From positions 1 through 64,000 of the forward strand of contig CAMDTW010000296.1 of the NCBI GenBank assembly GCA_945910005.1: 64,000 bases of DNA. The letters are read 5' to 3'. Below are positions 22,344 to 35,195 of the stretch, piece after piece (the first letter of the stretch is position 1; each line of letters starts with the position of its first letter). Under the pieces are notes generated by a model. The model made no database searches. It was not told the DNA's origin and worked only from the letters and a program-made list of their open reading frames with translations. This DNA is from Isoperla grammatica. Its lineage: Eukaryota; Arthropoda; Insecta; Plecoptera; Perlodidae. The translations under genes and the position numbers were made by a program.

Positions 22344-25300
22344 AAACTAGGGTTATCATTGTCCTACGAATCTACGAATGTAACAAGCTCATAACCAATA
22401 ACATGCTGGTTGTCAAGCAAGCGTTTTCATTCGATTTTTATAGTACGCGTTTTTTTTCGATGTCTCGCGTTAGCGGTCGAACAGAGATTCCGATCGATAA
22501 GAAATTTGGAACGCCCACAAACTTCAATATGGATCGAACGCCAACAGTTATGAAATAACATCGTACTTGTTACATCATGGGAGTTACACGAAATAATTTT
22601 TCAACAACACAAAACGTCGTCAAAATGTGGGATAGACACGTCATAGAAATTTCCCGTCCCCTCAACGCGATCCGATAAGTATTGTAGATAGAAATACTAA
22701 TTGGAGCACCGCTGACTGACTGACTGACTGACTGTGGCATGTAACATCCCCGCCCCGCACCTCCAGTGAGCGACGCAGATCGCCTCGCACTCAGTCAAGG
22801 TCAGATGCTCAGAGCATTTCTCTTTCTTCACTAACTATATAATGGTAGAGCCAATAATCATATAGACATGATGAATTTGTCACCGAAAGACCCAGGTAAC
22901 TATCATTATTCAACATTTATTTTTGTAGTAACAGTTGCGCGACCGTTCATTTTAGCCGTGAAAAATCAAACCATTTTCCAATTCCACAAGCACGATGTAT
23001 TGATAATTCTACCAAAGCAATTGACACTACACCACACTTTACAGCACAGATAAACCGCACAAAGTACCCATAATATTTCACTTGGCTTTACTTGCGATGT
23101 TAACAACGTGACAGTCTAACTAAAATAAAACAGGAAGATAGAAAAAAGTCAAATAACTAGATCAGAACCTTTTTGAGCGTAAAACAAGTCTGCATGAGCT
23201 AAAAGCTGGGTCTTTGTTTAGTCGGGGTTTTAGTGCGCTTGCTATAAAAACGAACATAAATCAAGAAATGCAAACAAATGTCTCGTCTGGTCCTTGGCTG
23301 GTCACCGGAGAGTCCATAAAGTCGGCAGAATACGCTCATGAGGAATGTTATTACGTTAACAGGTGGATGAGATTGGCTCGGAAAGATCGAAATAGCCAAA
23401 TGAACAATAGATTGGTTGGTGCGACAAAAACTAGACCGTGGAACAGTTAAATCAGACAGGAAAGTAGAAAAAGCAGTTCATCTATTCCAGAGCTTGTGTT
23501 ATTGTTATGACTACAGCTGTCATAATCAACAGTCAATATTACACGAATACATCCGATGTTGGGACATTCAGTAGCTTGGAACTGATGTTCCCTGCATAAA
23601 CGAACTAATTTCATAGTGTTGGGTCGAAAATGCCTCCAGTCCTACAATATTACTATTATTTCGAGATAACTACATTTATTTGTAGTACCACGTAATTTTA
23701 TCTTAATGGTTAATTCCATGTATTCTTCCTTTGTGTTTCGATAATGTCATTCCTTGTTTGAGTGTATTAAAATAGATCCATCTCATCACAATTTTACTTC
23801 AATTAAATAAACCAAACCAAATACTTTGCAGTTATTTAATAAAACGATAATATTATATTAGTCTTGTTTCACCTTCGTCTATTCTTTCAACAGTATTGCC
23901 ATATTATGAGTTGCTACGTGTTTGTCACTCACGCACAGTCATACACTGCTAGAATAAAACTAAAGTGATAATACAAATACGACAACTACGCCTACACAGA
24001 GTATGTTGTCTTACTATCAAGGAACGACAGAACAATAGGAACATCTGTCACCGTATAACATACCTCATTGGCAAGAAAAACTATTTGAAAAATACAAACA
24101 TATTTTAAAACTCATTACAAAAGCCACAACATAAATTCACTAGCAATATTTCTCTACTTTATTAATATTTTAGTCTTTAGAAATATCTGTCTTTGAGTCC
24201 CAGCTGGGGTCGAGCTGTGTCAATGAGACGTAGTTCTAAGGTCTGACTGAGATGGAACATCTGCGGTGAGGTCGTCGTCAATTCAACAGCGTCGCGCGTC
24301 GCGTTGAACGTTTCGCGTCGCGCTGCAACGCGTCGCGTTGCGTTAGATACTAATTTATTATTGCCGCACCAATTTATCATTTTTAATCTAGTTCAAAAAC
24401 AATTGAAAACGTAATTCAAAAGCATAGATAAATCTTCTTACAGACCTACTCTATTTGGATCTGATTTATGGGACACTCTTAGTCTATAACTGGCAAACTG
24501 GAAGTGTGGGTCTGAAAGAGCGTTGCATGCTTCAGTTTCATACCAGAACGGTTACAGCGAAACGAGAATAATATGCAAGCGTGATCGTATAACTTATTTG
24601 TAGAAATGCATCAAATGAAGGTACAAACACTGAACACTAAAAGGTGGCCAACCAATGGATTCTTGGATGCAATTTTACTTCCCCAGCTCTCTCTCTGTCC
24701 CCCCCTCCCAACCAGTCGCATTATTTTAAAATATCTAATAATATTTAATATATAATATGTTTGTTTATTTCCCTGGTAGATCACTTAACCCAAGTTCATA
24801 ATTATTATTTATAATCTTATTCTTGTAATCTTTAAAATGTATGTATTTCTGTCGTTATATTTGCTTAGCCTACTCATTGATATAGCCAGTTCTTTTTTGC
24901 AATAGACAACATGTTTTGTGTCCGCTAGTTGGATCTTAAATTAAACTAGAATGCAAACAAGACCGTACTTGGTTTTACAGAAAAAAAATGAAAACATTGT
25001 TGTAAGTAATATTACGCCTGGCTTATACATACAGTTGACTGATTAGCACTGGCTGGATGGATGGCCGTTAGGGGATTGTTTTTCAAGCTCGCCTCCCCTC
25101 TCCGTTATCTAACCCAACTTCAATTCGTTAGTGAAACAAGCAAGGGATTTAAATGCAAGGGAAATGAAATGCGAATAGTAAATATCCAAACATAGGATTG
25201 GGTGAGTTGAGTCCAAAACCATTGTTAGCTTTGTCCGGTTTGCGGAGACGCGAGGCGAGGCGAGGCGAGCATTCACTCGTTGATCCAATTTAGTCGGCTC

Positions 25301-26914
25301 TGTTTGTCGCTGTCCCGCCGACGAAAAGTGTGCTAAGAGGATAAAAGACGAAAACGTGAGAAAATTGAATCAACAAAACAGAAAATAGGTTTGGGATGGT
25401 AGGACAATCAGTGGGGAAACAGACTGAAGCTGCGCACGACCGGCTGTACCATACCTGACGTTCCTATCAATTGCACTGACTCAAGCCAGGCAGGGCTGGA
25501 CACACAAGTATTGGTGGTGCTTCGTGGTTGCCAGTTGAAAACCACTATTAGCGAGACTACCTGGGTCAACATGCACATTTTTATAACTTGTTTTAAATAA
25601 TTGAAACTGCTTTGATTCAGTTTGCAGTGGCGGCTCTGGGACAATTTTACTGGCGAGGCGTAAAATAAAAGAGCTACAAATAGAAAACCGGATTTTGACA
25701 TTCTCTGTCAATAATGAAGTAACATGAAATAATGACAGATTCGTTGAGAATGACAGCTGGTGCTGTTGACGGCTAAATTACCTGCAGACTGCAAACAATC
25801 TGAGGGATGCAACATTTCTTGACTTTTGTGAAATTATACGATTTCAATACAATCAAAAGTTATCTAATGTTATCAAATCAAAAACCAATACATAAATATT
25901 GTTATATATCTAAAGCACTAATGAAAGTCTACCCGCTCCTTTAACAGCTTTATAATTTTCATTGATTTACATGCGAGGAAAACCTCTCAAACCACTGCTA
26001 TATAATTTAGTTCCCCGGATTGACCCAATAATGTGTGAGAAGGGATGAACAATGAACAATGCGATTACCTTCTTGCAACACTGGTCCCCACAAAAGAGAT
26101 CCCATTCACTGTATCCAGCAATTTATAACTAAGTTACATGCTTGAACTGTCTGTACAGTGTTTCCTATCTATATCAAAGCAAGCAACTCGAGATTGCAAT
26201 TATTTGAGAATATAGGGAGTTGCACATTACAGAAATGAGGACAAACTTAGTGAGAGGAACAACATCCAACATCCAACATCCAACCAATCTCCGCTGTCTA
26301 GACTCCACTTCCAAAGTATCATTTACGTTTACAAAGGTACAGGAAACTAGCAGCAGTTATTAACTATTAGTATCATTTTAAAAAACAATTTTGAATATAT
26401 GTATTGCATATTATGTTATGTCATGTGTAGATAATACACTATCATACCGATCGGCGTCGGTATTTCAATTATGGAGGTTATATTTGTGAGTTCAGAGAGT
26501 CATAGAACAAATTTGTATACGTATCCTAAATACCGAATGGAATAAATAAAAAGATCAAATTACAAAGCAAGAATATAGCTTTTACTCGACACCTGTATCC
26601 GTTTGATGATATGTAAGACGCAATCGAGATGCAAACTGTACAGTAATTAATTATTTATTAATGTGAGTTAATACAGGAAGTCAATATGCTGGCACACATA
26701 TTTAGTGCCCATGCGACAGCATGAATGTATTCGACTCTGGGGTAGCGTAGAACTGAGACCCATGGCAACAAAAGAGACCAGACAATAAGGCAATCGCATG
26801 GTCCACTGAGTGGATTGCTCGAAGACACAAAATACGGTATAATGTATAATGTGCTTGGACAAATGGAACATTGTTGAGTAAAAGGATTCTCAATACATTT
26901 TTCCTGCTAGTCAC
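22343..26914. other. Intergenic, no gene recognised
   Basis: 4.6 kb of AT-rich DNA. Small features: a CTGA tetranucleotide run at 22712-22734, a CpG-dense patch at 24288-24345 made of repeated GCGTCGCG-like words, CAGTGGCGGCTC at 25624 that resembles a hAT terminus without a partner, and three copies of CATCCAA at 26264-26284. Open frames are short and carry no recognisable domain. Confidence 0.55.
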
Positions 26915-27440
26915 GTTCTCTTACAAATCGATACTTTGTTTGAAATTAAAAATTCCCAAAAAGCCCCTGAAACTTACGTAATTATCCCAGAATCTGTGGT
27001 ATGTCACGCAGAAATGTGTATATATGCTTAAATAAGATGTAATTGGGATAATTAGAATGGATCAAATTGAATAAATATTCTCAGATTCCCTTACAAATCG
27101 CTACTATGTGTGACATTACGTAATTTCCTAAAGAAAGACCCTGAAACTTACGTAATTATCTCAAAATCCCTGCTATGTCACGCAGGTATGTTCATTAATG
27201 CTTACAGAAGTGTATTTGAGATTAATTATAAGAAATCAAATTCAATGAATTTACTCAGGTTCTCTTACAAATCGCTTCTATGTGTGACATTACGTACTTT
27301 TTTATGACAGCCTGTCAAATACCCGTAATTATTTCAAAATCTGTGGTGTGTCACACAGGTTTGTTTGTATATGCTTAAAACAGATGTAATTGAGATTAAT
27401 TGGAAGAAATCAAATTACATGAATATACTCACTTGCTAGA
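26915..27440. repeat. Tandem array, about 170-bp unit, three copies
   Basis: Unit marker CTTACAAATCG at 26919, 27089 and 27263. Each unit then shows TGTGTGACATTACGTA or a variant, CTGAAACTTACGTAATTAT, ATGTCACGCAG and a TTTATATATGCTTAAA-like segment. Copies are diverged by point changes. The same family forms a second array at 56915-57560. Confidence 0.9.
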
Positions 27441-28502
27441 AACAATCAAGCACTGTAATTTACATATTTTTAATTATTTGCCTATTTTAGTGTTGAATGT
27501 GTAAGGATATTTTACCCAGGTATTTCTTTGCCAACCCTGTATTATTTTGTATAAAATAACTTATTAAATAAAGTACTATTTTTGTTTAAAAAATAATGAA
27601 ACATTGGTAGTGATGCAGAGAGAAACCTTATGCATGCTGGAGACATGGAAGAGAAGGCTGAAGGAGACATGAAGACCGATTTGATCGATGAATGAAAATA
27701 GTTGCTGTGTCCGACGAAACATGGTTAAGAATGCTAATATCATAACATCAACATGGACAATTGTTGGATTGGACACTCATTGCGATTTGCGAGAACTGTC
27801 TGAGAATATCAAAGTTGTTTAGCAATATGCACAAGAATGCTAAAGGAGAGACGTAAAGGGTTGAAAGTAGAGGATGAAGGTATGAATACAGTGAGGAAGT
27901 GTGGGTGTGTGTTCGGATAGCAGTGTCATACGTATACATACCCTAGCGGAATGCCAAGTAGATTCTGTTGCATCAAATCTGTATATTACTTGATTGATTT
28001 CAGCAACCATTTTTTTTTTTAAATATCCATTAAATGAAATTTGTGGTGTGAAACTTAAAAGGGACATAATGCAATGTTCAAAAATAAAACAAATGCGAAA
28101 TTTGGACAACACACACTCTTTACATAACCTTCTTCATTCACGTTACGGAATCTTATTGTTAACTAGCAAGATGGAAGTGTGACGGTTCATACTTTTAATT
28201 TTGCTTTAACACACCTTCGTTTATGTGACAAAGTTGGGAAAAATCGAAATCTTCAACAGTTTTTTGTATAAAAACTGTTTCGTGAATCACTACAAACAGT
28301 TGGTTTATACCGGTGGACGAAAACCATCGTTACAGATTACCGTAAGTTCCTTGCCTATTAGTTATTAATGATGATAACAATAATAATTGTTCGTAGGAAT
28401 GTTATGCTCCTCTTCAGGTGACTGACTGTGTGTAAGGGTGTTTGGATAGTTTTGAATGAATATTAGTTTGAGGGCTGTTAGTGGGATTCATATCCAGAAT
28501 TA
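27441..28502. other. Intergenic, no gene recognised
   Basis: AT-rich sequence. It includes a T10 run at 28011-28020 and short minus-strand frames with no recognisable domain. Confidence 0.55.
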
Positions 28503-28605
28503 GCCTTTACGACTGAGGAAAACCTAGGAAAAACTTATGTCAGGATTGCCGGTGGCCGGTATCGAACCAACGCCCTCTCGAATCACCTCTATCGGTTCCC
28601 CATTA
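28503..28605 (-). mobile_element. tRNA-derived SINE
   Basis: Minus strand: tRNA-like head with GATAGAGGTG, B-box-like GGTTCGATACC, then CAATCCTGAC and the tail TTTTCCTCAGTCGTAAAGG. It is the same family as the copies at 7877, 37404 and 59505. Confidence 0.7.
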
Positions 28606-30460
28606 GTGTGTGGTGTGTGCATCAGCCATGTGTCCTAATTGAAAACAACTTGCATTTAAGCAGTGGCTGTAGAGCGCTTAAAACAACGCCACTGGATAGG
28701 TTTCTAATTAATTTTGCTAATTAATCAATCTCCCTTTCATGTTAATGGCTTATCGATTCCGGTTCTAGAATTTCCAGGACAAAGGCGTTAATGAATCTAC
28801 ATATTTATTAACGAGAGATTCAAGAAAAAAATAGCTTTTAATAGAAACAAATTGGCTCTTCGGTTATTGTTTAGGTCTTTATGTAATTTCTTTCGTAGAA
28901 ATATCGTCAAAGACAAGAAAATAACATTGGCAAATAAAATTGTGTTTGAAATGCGTTATGTTATAATTTACACAACTATGGCGTAATTAGAAGTAGACTA
29001 CTTAGGTATAAATTAATTCCTTATCATATTTCATGAGAATATTATTTGAATCTAAACCATGATATATTTTGTCAGTCGTTCGGTGTCTAATACGCGAACT
29101 AATAAGAAGTTTCGTGTTCTTTTTTAATGGAAATTACTTTCGTAAATTTAGGTTTCTGTAGAGTAATTAATTCACAGAACTGAGTACATGTAATAGTCAC
29201 TCCTATTTGACCAAATATAACGACGCTTATGCTCAAATACCTCGGTAAATAAGAGCAGAGTGTTTAGTTGGATGTATGCCCATGAGTGATGCCTCTCACA
29301 AGGTGGGTGAATGTTGTACTAAGAACTAAGGCTGGGCCAGCCAGCCACCCCTAATTGATTTCACCAAGCAATGCTTTAATTTCATAATAACTATGTTGAA
29401 TTAATTACTTAGAGTGGCTGGCTGGCTGGCCACCCTAAAAACAACCCGTCGTGGTGTTGGCAGTTGTTGCTGCTCCCCCGTTTAGAATATTGCGATTATC
29501 AAATTTTAGTTAATTGTTTTTGTTGTGTTTTGTAACGTGAAAGTTTGATCAGCTATTGAAAACACTAACCTGCGAATGAAACCCGCCAGATTAATATCAT
29601 GTAAGCCACCACTCACTCATCCCACACTGAGTTTCATTCAAATTGTTTTATTTTTTGAACCCAACTAGGCCTTACTTGAAGAATGTTATTCCCGTCTGGG
29701 CCCGGGGTACAATTGGACCAGGATAGCTCTGCCTGTCGTTTAGATATCACAACCTTGTGTGACTCAGATTGGTTTATTTTCTTAAAATGTTCTCATTACA
29801 TTTTTTTGAAAATATACGAATAATGTCCATACATAGAAACTGGTCTAAATTTAGTCACCATCAGTCAGTATATATTCTTATATTATCAATGTCCAGACTA
29901 AACTCCATCTCCACTTAACATTATATCACTAATAGCATTGGTTCACATTGAGAGAGTGGCCACAACTTTCCAAGCGTATTAAATACCCGTATTCACTTTG
30001 AAACCCCACATGTGCATTAAAAACTTGCTAGACTAATAACAATATGACCACCAGCTTTCAAAGTGTTTCACTCATGTAGGGTTCATTTATGTTACCTACC
30101 GCGTACGTCACTTTGATCTCGACTCCCTCCATCTATCAGCTTTTACTAGTTACAGTAACTGAATTAGTACTCCCCTCCCATCCACCCCTCTTTCTAAACT
30201 GCGCCACCCTTACGTGAAATGAAACGTGGCCAAACCGTTCAGTGATTCACAAGTGATACTTTATACCATATTCCACTATACAGTCAAGTATACAAAGTGA
30301 ATACCGTCCCCACCGTATTAAGGTATTAATTGTGATCATGCGACATCAACCAGGGTTTCTATCGTCGCAGGTAATGTACACCTACCTTGCAGAAACCCCA
30401 ATTATGTATGTTAGAATTGCTTAAAATACTTCAAAATTCTCACAAAGTATAAAATAAATC
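28606..30460. other. Intergenic with a small inverted repeat
   Basis: No gene recognised. An imperfect inverted repeat pairs GGGCCAGCCAGCCACCCCTAA (about 29334-29354) with the region around 29410-29435 (GGCTGGCTGGCTGGCCACCC). Confidence 0.55.
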
Positions 30461-30464
30461 ATAT

Positions 30465-30496
30465 CGTGGGGTAAGAGGTAAATCTGATTAAGTCCA
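30465..30496 (+). repeat. Left terminal inverted repeat
   Basis: 32 bases: CGTGGGGTAAGAGGTAAA, then TCTGATTAAGTCCA. They match the reverse complement of 36856-36887 at 31 positions (T versus A at position 19). Confidence 0.9.
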
Positions 30497-30735
30497 CATT
30501 TGACCATTATGCATGTTTGGTATGTAAAAAATCCAAATTTCCACGTCACTCTGTCTATTGCAAAACTGTTTAAGTCCAACACTAGTTCTAATAAAATACG
30601 AATAGCAGTTTCTGTTTTGAGTAAGTCTACTGTGTACATTATGCTGAGAGCTTAAACTGGTTAAGTCCAGTTACTTGCAAGTATTCACTTTTAGCTTTGA
30701 TAATTTGGAAGCAAAAAGTGATTAAGTCCATTACA
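30486..30735 (+). repeat. Subterminal TTAAGTCCA motifs, left end
   Basis: GATTAAGTCCA at 30486, GTTTAAGTCCA at 30568, GGTTAAGTCCA at 30659 and GATTAAGTCCA at 30720, with a weaker GAGTAAGTCTA near 30618. They are spaced roughly 60-90 bases apart. Repeated short motifs inside the termini usually act as transposase binding sites; that role is inferred here. Confidence 0.75.
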
Positions 30736-31028
30736 TTTTGAGCAGCCCGGGCAGAAGGATACGGTTAGTTACTTCAAGGCGGTGCATTTGTGACATTTGT
30801 TGACATGTGAAGCATCTGAAGGTTCTCTTTACATTCTGTAAGTATTAAGATGTATTATTCTAATTATATCTAGGACTCCATTCTTCAGCATCACTGCTTT
30901 AAATACCTGTTTCGAGGTGCATAATAGTAATGCAAAACACATGATTACTTAGGCCTAGACCTACTAATTGAATGCACTGTTTGTTTGTTTTTAGGTTATG
31001 GCTTGTCAGTGTGTATCATAAAGCCATT

Positions 31029-31173
31029 ATGACAACTAAACCCAAGAGAAAATGTGTGGGAAAACGTCTAAATAACACACAAATCGAAGAATCACTAAAT
31101 AGAGACGAGAGCGATGATGAATTCGACATTAATGATTTACCAATCATATTTAATTTCCCAACAGCTGATGAAG
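31029..31173 (+). CDS. Transposase-like gene, exon 1
   Basis: Starts at ATG 31029 and codes for 48 residues plus one base. It is basic at the N-terminus (MTTKPKRKCVGKRL) and then acidic (RDESDDEFDINDLP). The donor site is GAAG|GTAGGC at 31173/31174. Joined to the acceptor at 33839/33840 it restores a Glu codon and continues in the frame of exon 2. The next in-frame stop lies only six codons beyond the donor, so exon 1 makes sense only if spliced. An upstream Met at 30972 is also in frame, but a possible splice acceptor (TTTTTAG) near 30995 makes the later Met more likely. Confidence 0.65.
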
Positions 31174-31389
31174 GTAGGCACTTGAGCTTATAGGGCCCTA
31201 GCACAGGCTATGTAGGTATTTTATTATGTATCATGGTCTAGGCTCTAGGCCTACAACACACCTAGGAATTAAGTAGGCCTAGGCTAAGCCTTTAGTCAGG
31301 GAGAAAATAGTTGAACGAAAGTTGTGTAGGCCTGGCCATTACTCTGGGAGAAAGAGTTCAATGAAAGTTGAGTAGGGCCTAGGCCTATA

Positions 31390-32870
31390 GACCTTGGGCC
31401 AGCTATAACCCCCCCTCCCCCCCCCCCCCCCCCGGTGCGGAAGGTCTGAAAGTGGTTTTGAGTACTTTGATATATTGACTTTCGATTTTCACTTGTTAGC
31501 CAACATGGTTCTGGTGGGTGCACCCACTAGGGGTGTCCAAATGTGGTACTGTGAAAACAATAAAAATATTAATTGAGGTATGTTGCCAGTTCAAAGAACT
31601 AACTATTTTTATAAGGATGTACTCTTTTATACGTAAGCTACTAAGTAATACAATTTGTTGATTTTCAGGGTTACACAAACTAGTTATCTATTCATGTTTT
31701 GTTTTTATTTCGAGCAAAAAATCTATATAGTTTGGCCGCTCTGTAACGCCCCACCCCTCAAATAATGGAAGGTCTAAAAGTGGTTTCGATTACTATTGTA
31801 TATGTACTTTTGATTTTCACTTGTTAGCCAACATGGTTTTGGCGGGTGCATCTACCAGGGTTGTCCAAATGTGCCACCATACAAATCGATATTAATATTA
31901 TATGCAATTCTTGAGAATAAATCAAAATAGTTGTAAGTATATAACCTCAAGCATCTAAAATGCTTGATAACATAATTTTTTTATTTTTCAGGGGTGAGAA
32001 AAACATTCTATGTACATTTTATGTGAATTTTTTAGGTTAAAATGTATCATGTTTGCCCCATCTGTAACCCCCCACCCCTCCAATATTGGAAGGTCTGAAA
32101 GTGTTTTTGTATACTTTGATACATGATCTTTTGATTTTTACTTGTAAGCCAAGATGGTATTTTGTGAGTGAACTTACCAGGGCTATCCAAAATGTCGAAA
32201 TAGTGAGCAATATTAATGATAATTGTGATTTTGACAATAAAATGAACATTTTTGGAATTAAGTAACCTTTAACACTTTGAAATTGTTAATTATACATTTT
32301 CCCATTTAAATGGTCGCACAACACAATATATAATACATTGAATTTAATAATTTATACATTTTATTTGTTTACTTTGAGCATAACATGTATAGGGTTTACC
32401 CCATTTGTAACCCCCCGTTCCCCATATGCCGGAAAGTTTAGAACTGTTTTTGGATACTTTTGTACACTGTCTTTCGATTTTAGCTTGTTAGCCAACATAG
32501 TTTTGGTGGATGCACCCACCAGGGGTATCCAAACATGGCGAAATAAGGAGCAATATTGATGTTAATTGCGATTCTGGACAGTAAATTAACAATTCTGGAC
32601 GTATATATTCTTTAACATTCAAAATACTTAATTGAATACATTTTTCCATTTAAGGGGTGCACAAAACTTTCCATATACATTTTTTGGTTTACTTAGAGTA
32701 GATAGTATATATAGTTTTGCCAGTCTATGACCTCCCATATTACCCACATTGTGGAAGATGATGGAAGCGGGTTTGAGTACTTGAATAGATTGTCTTCGCA
32801 TTTTTACTCAATATACAACACGGTTTTAGCCGATGCACCCACCAGGGGTGTCAAAATGTGGCATCTCAAA
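31390..32870 (+). repeat. Five 320-340-bp repeats in the transposase intron
   Basis: Copies are marked by GGAAGGTCTGAAAGTG or variants at about 31439, 31767, 32088, 32431 and 32752. Each is preceded by a TAACCCCCCACCCC-like run and followed by TTTTCACTTGTTAGCCAACATGG-like sequence and GTGCACCCACCAGGGGTGTCC-like sequence. The copies are diverged, so the array is old. The first copy has a long C tract at 31409-31433. Confidence 0.85.
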
Positions 32871-33504
32871 TGTATATACATAAATATTAATTGCGTTTCT
32901 TGAGCGTTTATGTAAGTATGTTTGTTATTTAGTGACTTTTGACTGTTCCACCAACTAAGTGACATGCATTTGTATTATAAAAGCTGCACAATCCTTAAAT
33001 AAACGTGTTTCTTTTTTAACGACGTTAATTAATGGAAAAAAAAATTTAATTAAAAATTAAAACAATAACCTAAAGTGGATATTATTCTATGAAAATCACA
33101 TATTACAAACAATGTTAATACACTAACATATTTCAAAGCTACAAAGAAAAAAAAATGGAAACTTCTCACCTTTATTAGCTAATAGTGCAAAAAATAGCGA
33201 TCGAAGATGGATTTTGACGTTTAAAGCGTGATTACCCCTGAAAATGTATTATTGACATGTATAATAAATTACTTATTCGTAATGTACTCATCAAGACCTT
33301 TCATTAGAGTGGTCGCAAACGACATTTGTGACTAAAGAATTTCATGTTGTCCAAAAAGACACAGGGTGATATCTCCGAAGACAATGACCAATTGGGTCTC
33401 AAACAATTTTTGGAAATAAGACAATAATATACATAGTTATAAACTCACGTAAAACTAACTACTTTCTGACTTCAAGACTCACAATTAATATTTGTACTAT
33501 TTAG

Positions 33505-33617
33505 ACCAAAATCTTTGGACACCCCTGGTTGGCTGTTCCACCAAAGTTGTGTTGGCTAACAAGTGAAAATCAAAATTTAATATTAAAAGGTATACAAAAC
33601 CACTTTCAAACCTTCCG

Positions 33618-33657
<40 letters not shown>

Positions 33658-33690
33658 GGGTTTCTATTAGCTGGCCCATGGTCTACTAGG
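33505..33690 (-). repeat. Inverted sixth copy of the intronic repeat
   Basis: Reverse-complement copy of the unit at about 31370-31545, including the GGTGCGGAAGGT segment and, beyond it, GGGCCAGCTA and flanking sequence. Its homopolymer is a G35 run at 33622-33656, which mirrors the C tract of the first copy. The two could pair in the pre-mRNA across the intron. Confidence 0.8.
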
Positions 33691-33839
33691 TCTACGCTTT
33701 CGTCAAGGAGAAAAGAGCCTTCGTAGCTATATCCGTTTCAACTTGGAGAATCATAGACGTGTTCTGTTGAATACTCACGTTAGCAGTTGTGAACGTACAC
33801 AGAGGACAATTATTAAAGTACACCTTTTTGTTTTTGCAG

Positions 33840-35195
33840 AAAATAATGCATCCCAAGAGATAATTGCAGAGGTTATCTTGACCAACGCTCAAGACAGTGG
33901 AGATGATCTTAACTTACACCAAAACAGTGATGGGGATGTAAACGGACCGGTGCACGAAGACTATGGAGACGATCTCACCTTACTGCAAGTTGGTGGAGAG
34001 GATGTAAACGGACCGGTGCACGAAGACTATGGAGACGATCTCACCTTACTGCAAGTTGGTGGAGAGGATGTAAACGAACCGGTGCACAAAGACTATGGAG
34101 ACGATCTCACCTTACTGCAAGTTGGTGGAGAGGATGTAAACGGACCGGTGCACGAAGACAATGGACACGATCCCACCTTACTGCAAGTTGGTGGAGAGGA
34201 TGTAAACGAACCGGTGCACGAAGACTATGGAGACGATCTCACCTTACTGCAAGTTGGTCGAGAGGATGTAAACGGACCGGTGCACGAAGACTATGGAGAC
34301 GATCTCACCTTACTGCAAGTTGGTGGAGAGGATGTAAACGGCCAAGTAAATGAACATGATGACGACGGTCAAAACTTACAGCAAGATAATGGAAGTGTAT
34401 ACGATAGTAATGAAAGCGAGGGTGAAGAATCGGATACTCACAGCGATCGAGGTACTCGTCACAGAAAAAGCAAACCGGATACGTGGAAAAAGAATACTAC
34501 AAAACGCAAGAGAAGTCTTGGGAAAGAATATATCGCTAAAAACGTTACATATGCGGCTAAATGCCCCCAAGTAGTACACTGCGAAACATGCAAGTTCAAG
34601 TGCACAGACAAATTTACCGAAAATGATCGCAAAGTAGTATGCAAAGATTATTGGGAATTGGCTGGTTACAATCGGAAGAAAGACTTCTTAATTAATCTTG
34701 TTACATCTTCAGCACCCAAACGTAGAAGACCAAGAGGCAATGGGAAAGAACGAGCCAATTCAAAGGTATACCATTTTCAGAAACAATCAAACATGTTAAG
34801 AGTATGCCAATCATTCTTTTTAAAAACCCTAAACATAAGTCATGGACCTGTGGACACAGCCCTTAGGGGAAAAGGGGAATCTGGGACATTCACATCCAGA
34901 GACGAAAGAGGTAAGAAAGAGCCTGGCAACAAACTTCTTCCCGATCAACTACAGCAGATTAAGTCCCACATCGAAAGCTTTCCAAAAATGGAGTCGCATT
35001 ACTCCAGGAGTGAAACTAAGAGGCTCTACTTGGATAGCAAACTAAGCATTCGGAAGATGTTTGAGTTGTATTGTAAGAAATGCACTTTGGATGGTGTTGC
35101 TGCATGTTCGCAGAACAAATACCGAGATATTTTGTGCAACAATTACAACTATTCATTTTTTAAGCCTAAAAAGGATCAGTGCGCTGTATGTGCTA
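33840..35195 (+). pseudogene. Transposase-like gene, exon 2, first part
   Basis: Begins after the acceptor TTTTTGTTTTTGCAG at 33839. It codes for about 450 residues. An acidic repeat block comes first (six 22-residue units, 33944-34339), then a Lys/Arg-rich linker, a Cys-rich zinc-like cluster (CPQVVHCETCKFKC, about 34562-34603), and a conserved block with QSFFLKTLNIS, ESHYSRSETKRLYLDSKLS and FFKPKKDQCAVC. I recognise this layout from uncharacterised metazoan proteins, with the second half following directly. Near 35190-35195 the frame shifts: the first frame runs on to a stop at 35284, while the conserved sequence continues one frame over. This is a one-base lesion or a sequencing error. Confidence 0.8.
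33944..34339 (+). repeat. Six in-frame 66-bp coding repeats
   Basis: Each unit codes for 22 residues of the form GPVHEDYGDDLTLLQVGGED plus VN. Units differ by single substitutions (E for G at position 1, K for E at 5, N for Y at 7, H for D at 9, P for L at 11, R for G at 18). The frame is kept through all six, which suggests that expansion happened while the protein was still being translated. Confidence 0.95.

Noticed and set aside
25624..25660. hAT element starting CAGTGGCGGCTC
   Set aside because: I find no matching inverted end or 8-bp duplication nearby, so only a terminus-like fragment can be claimed.
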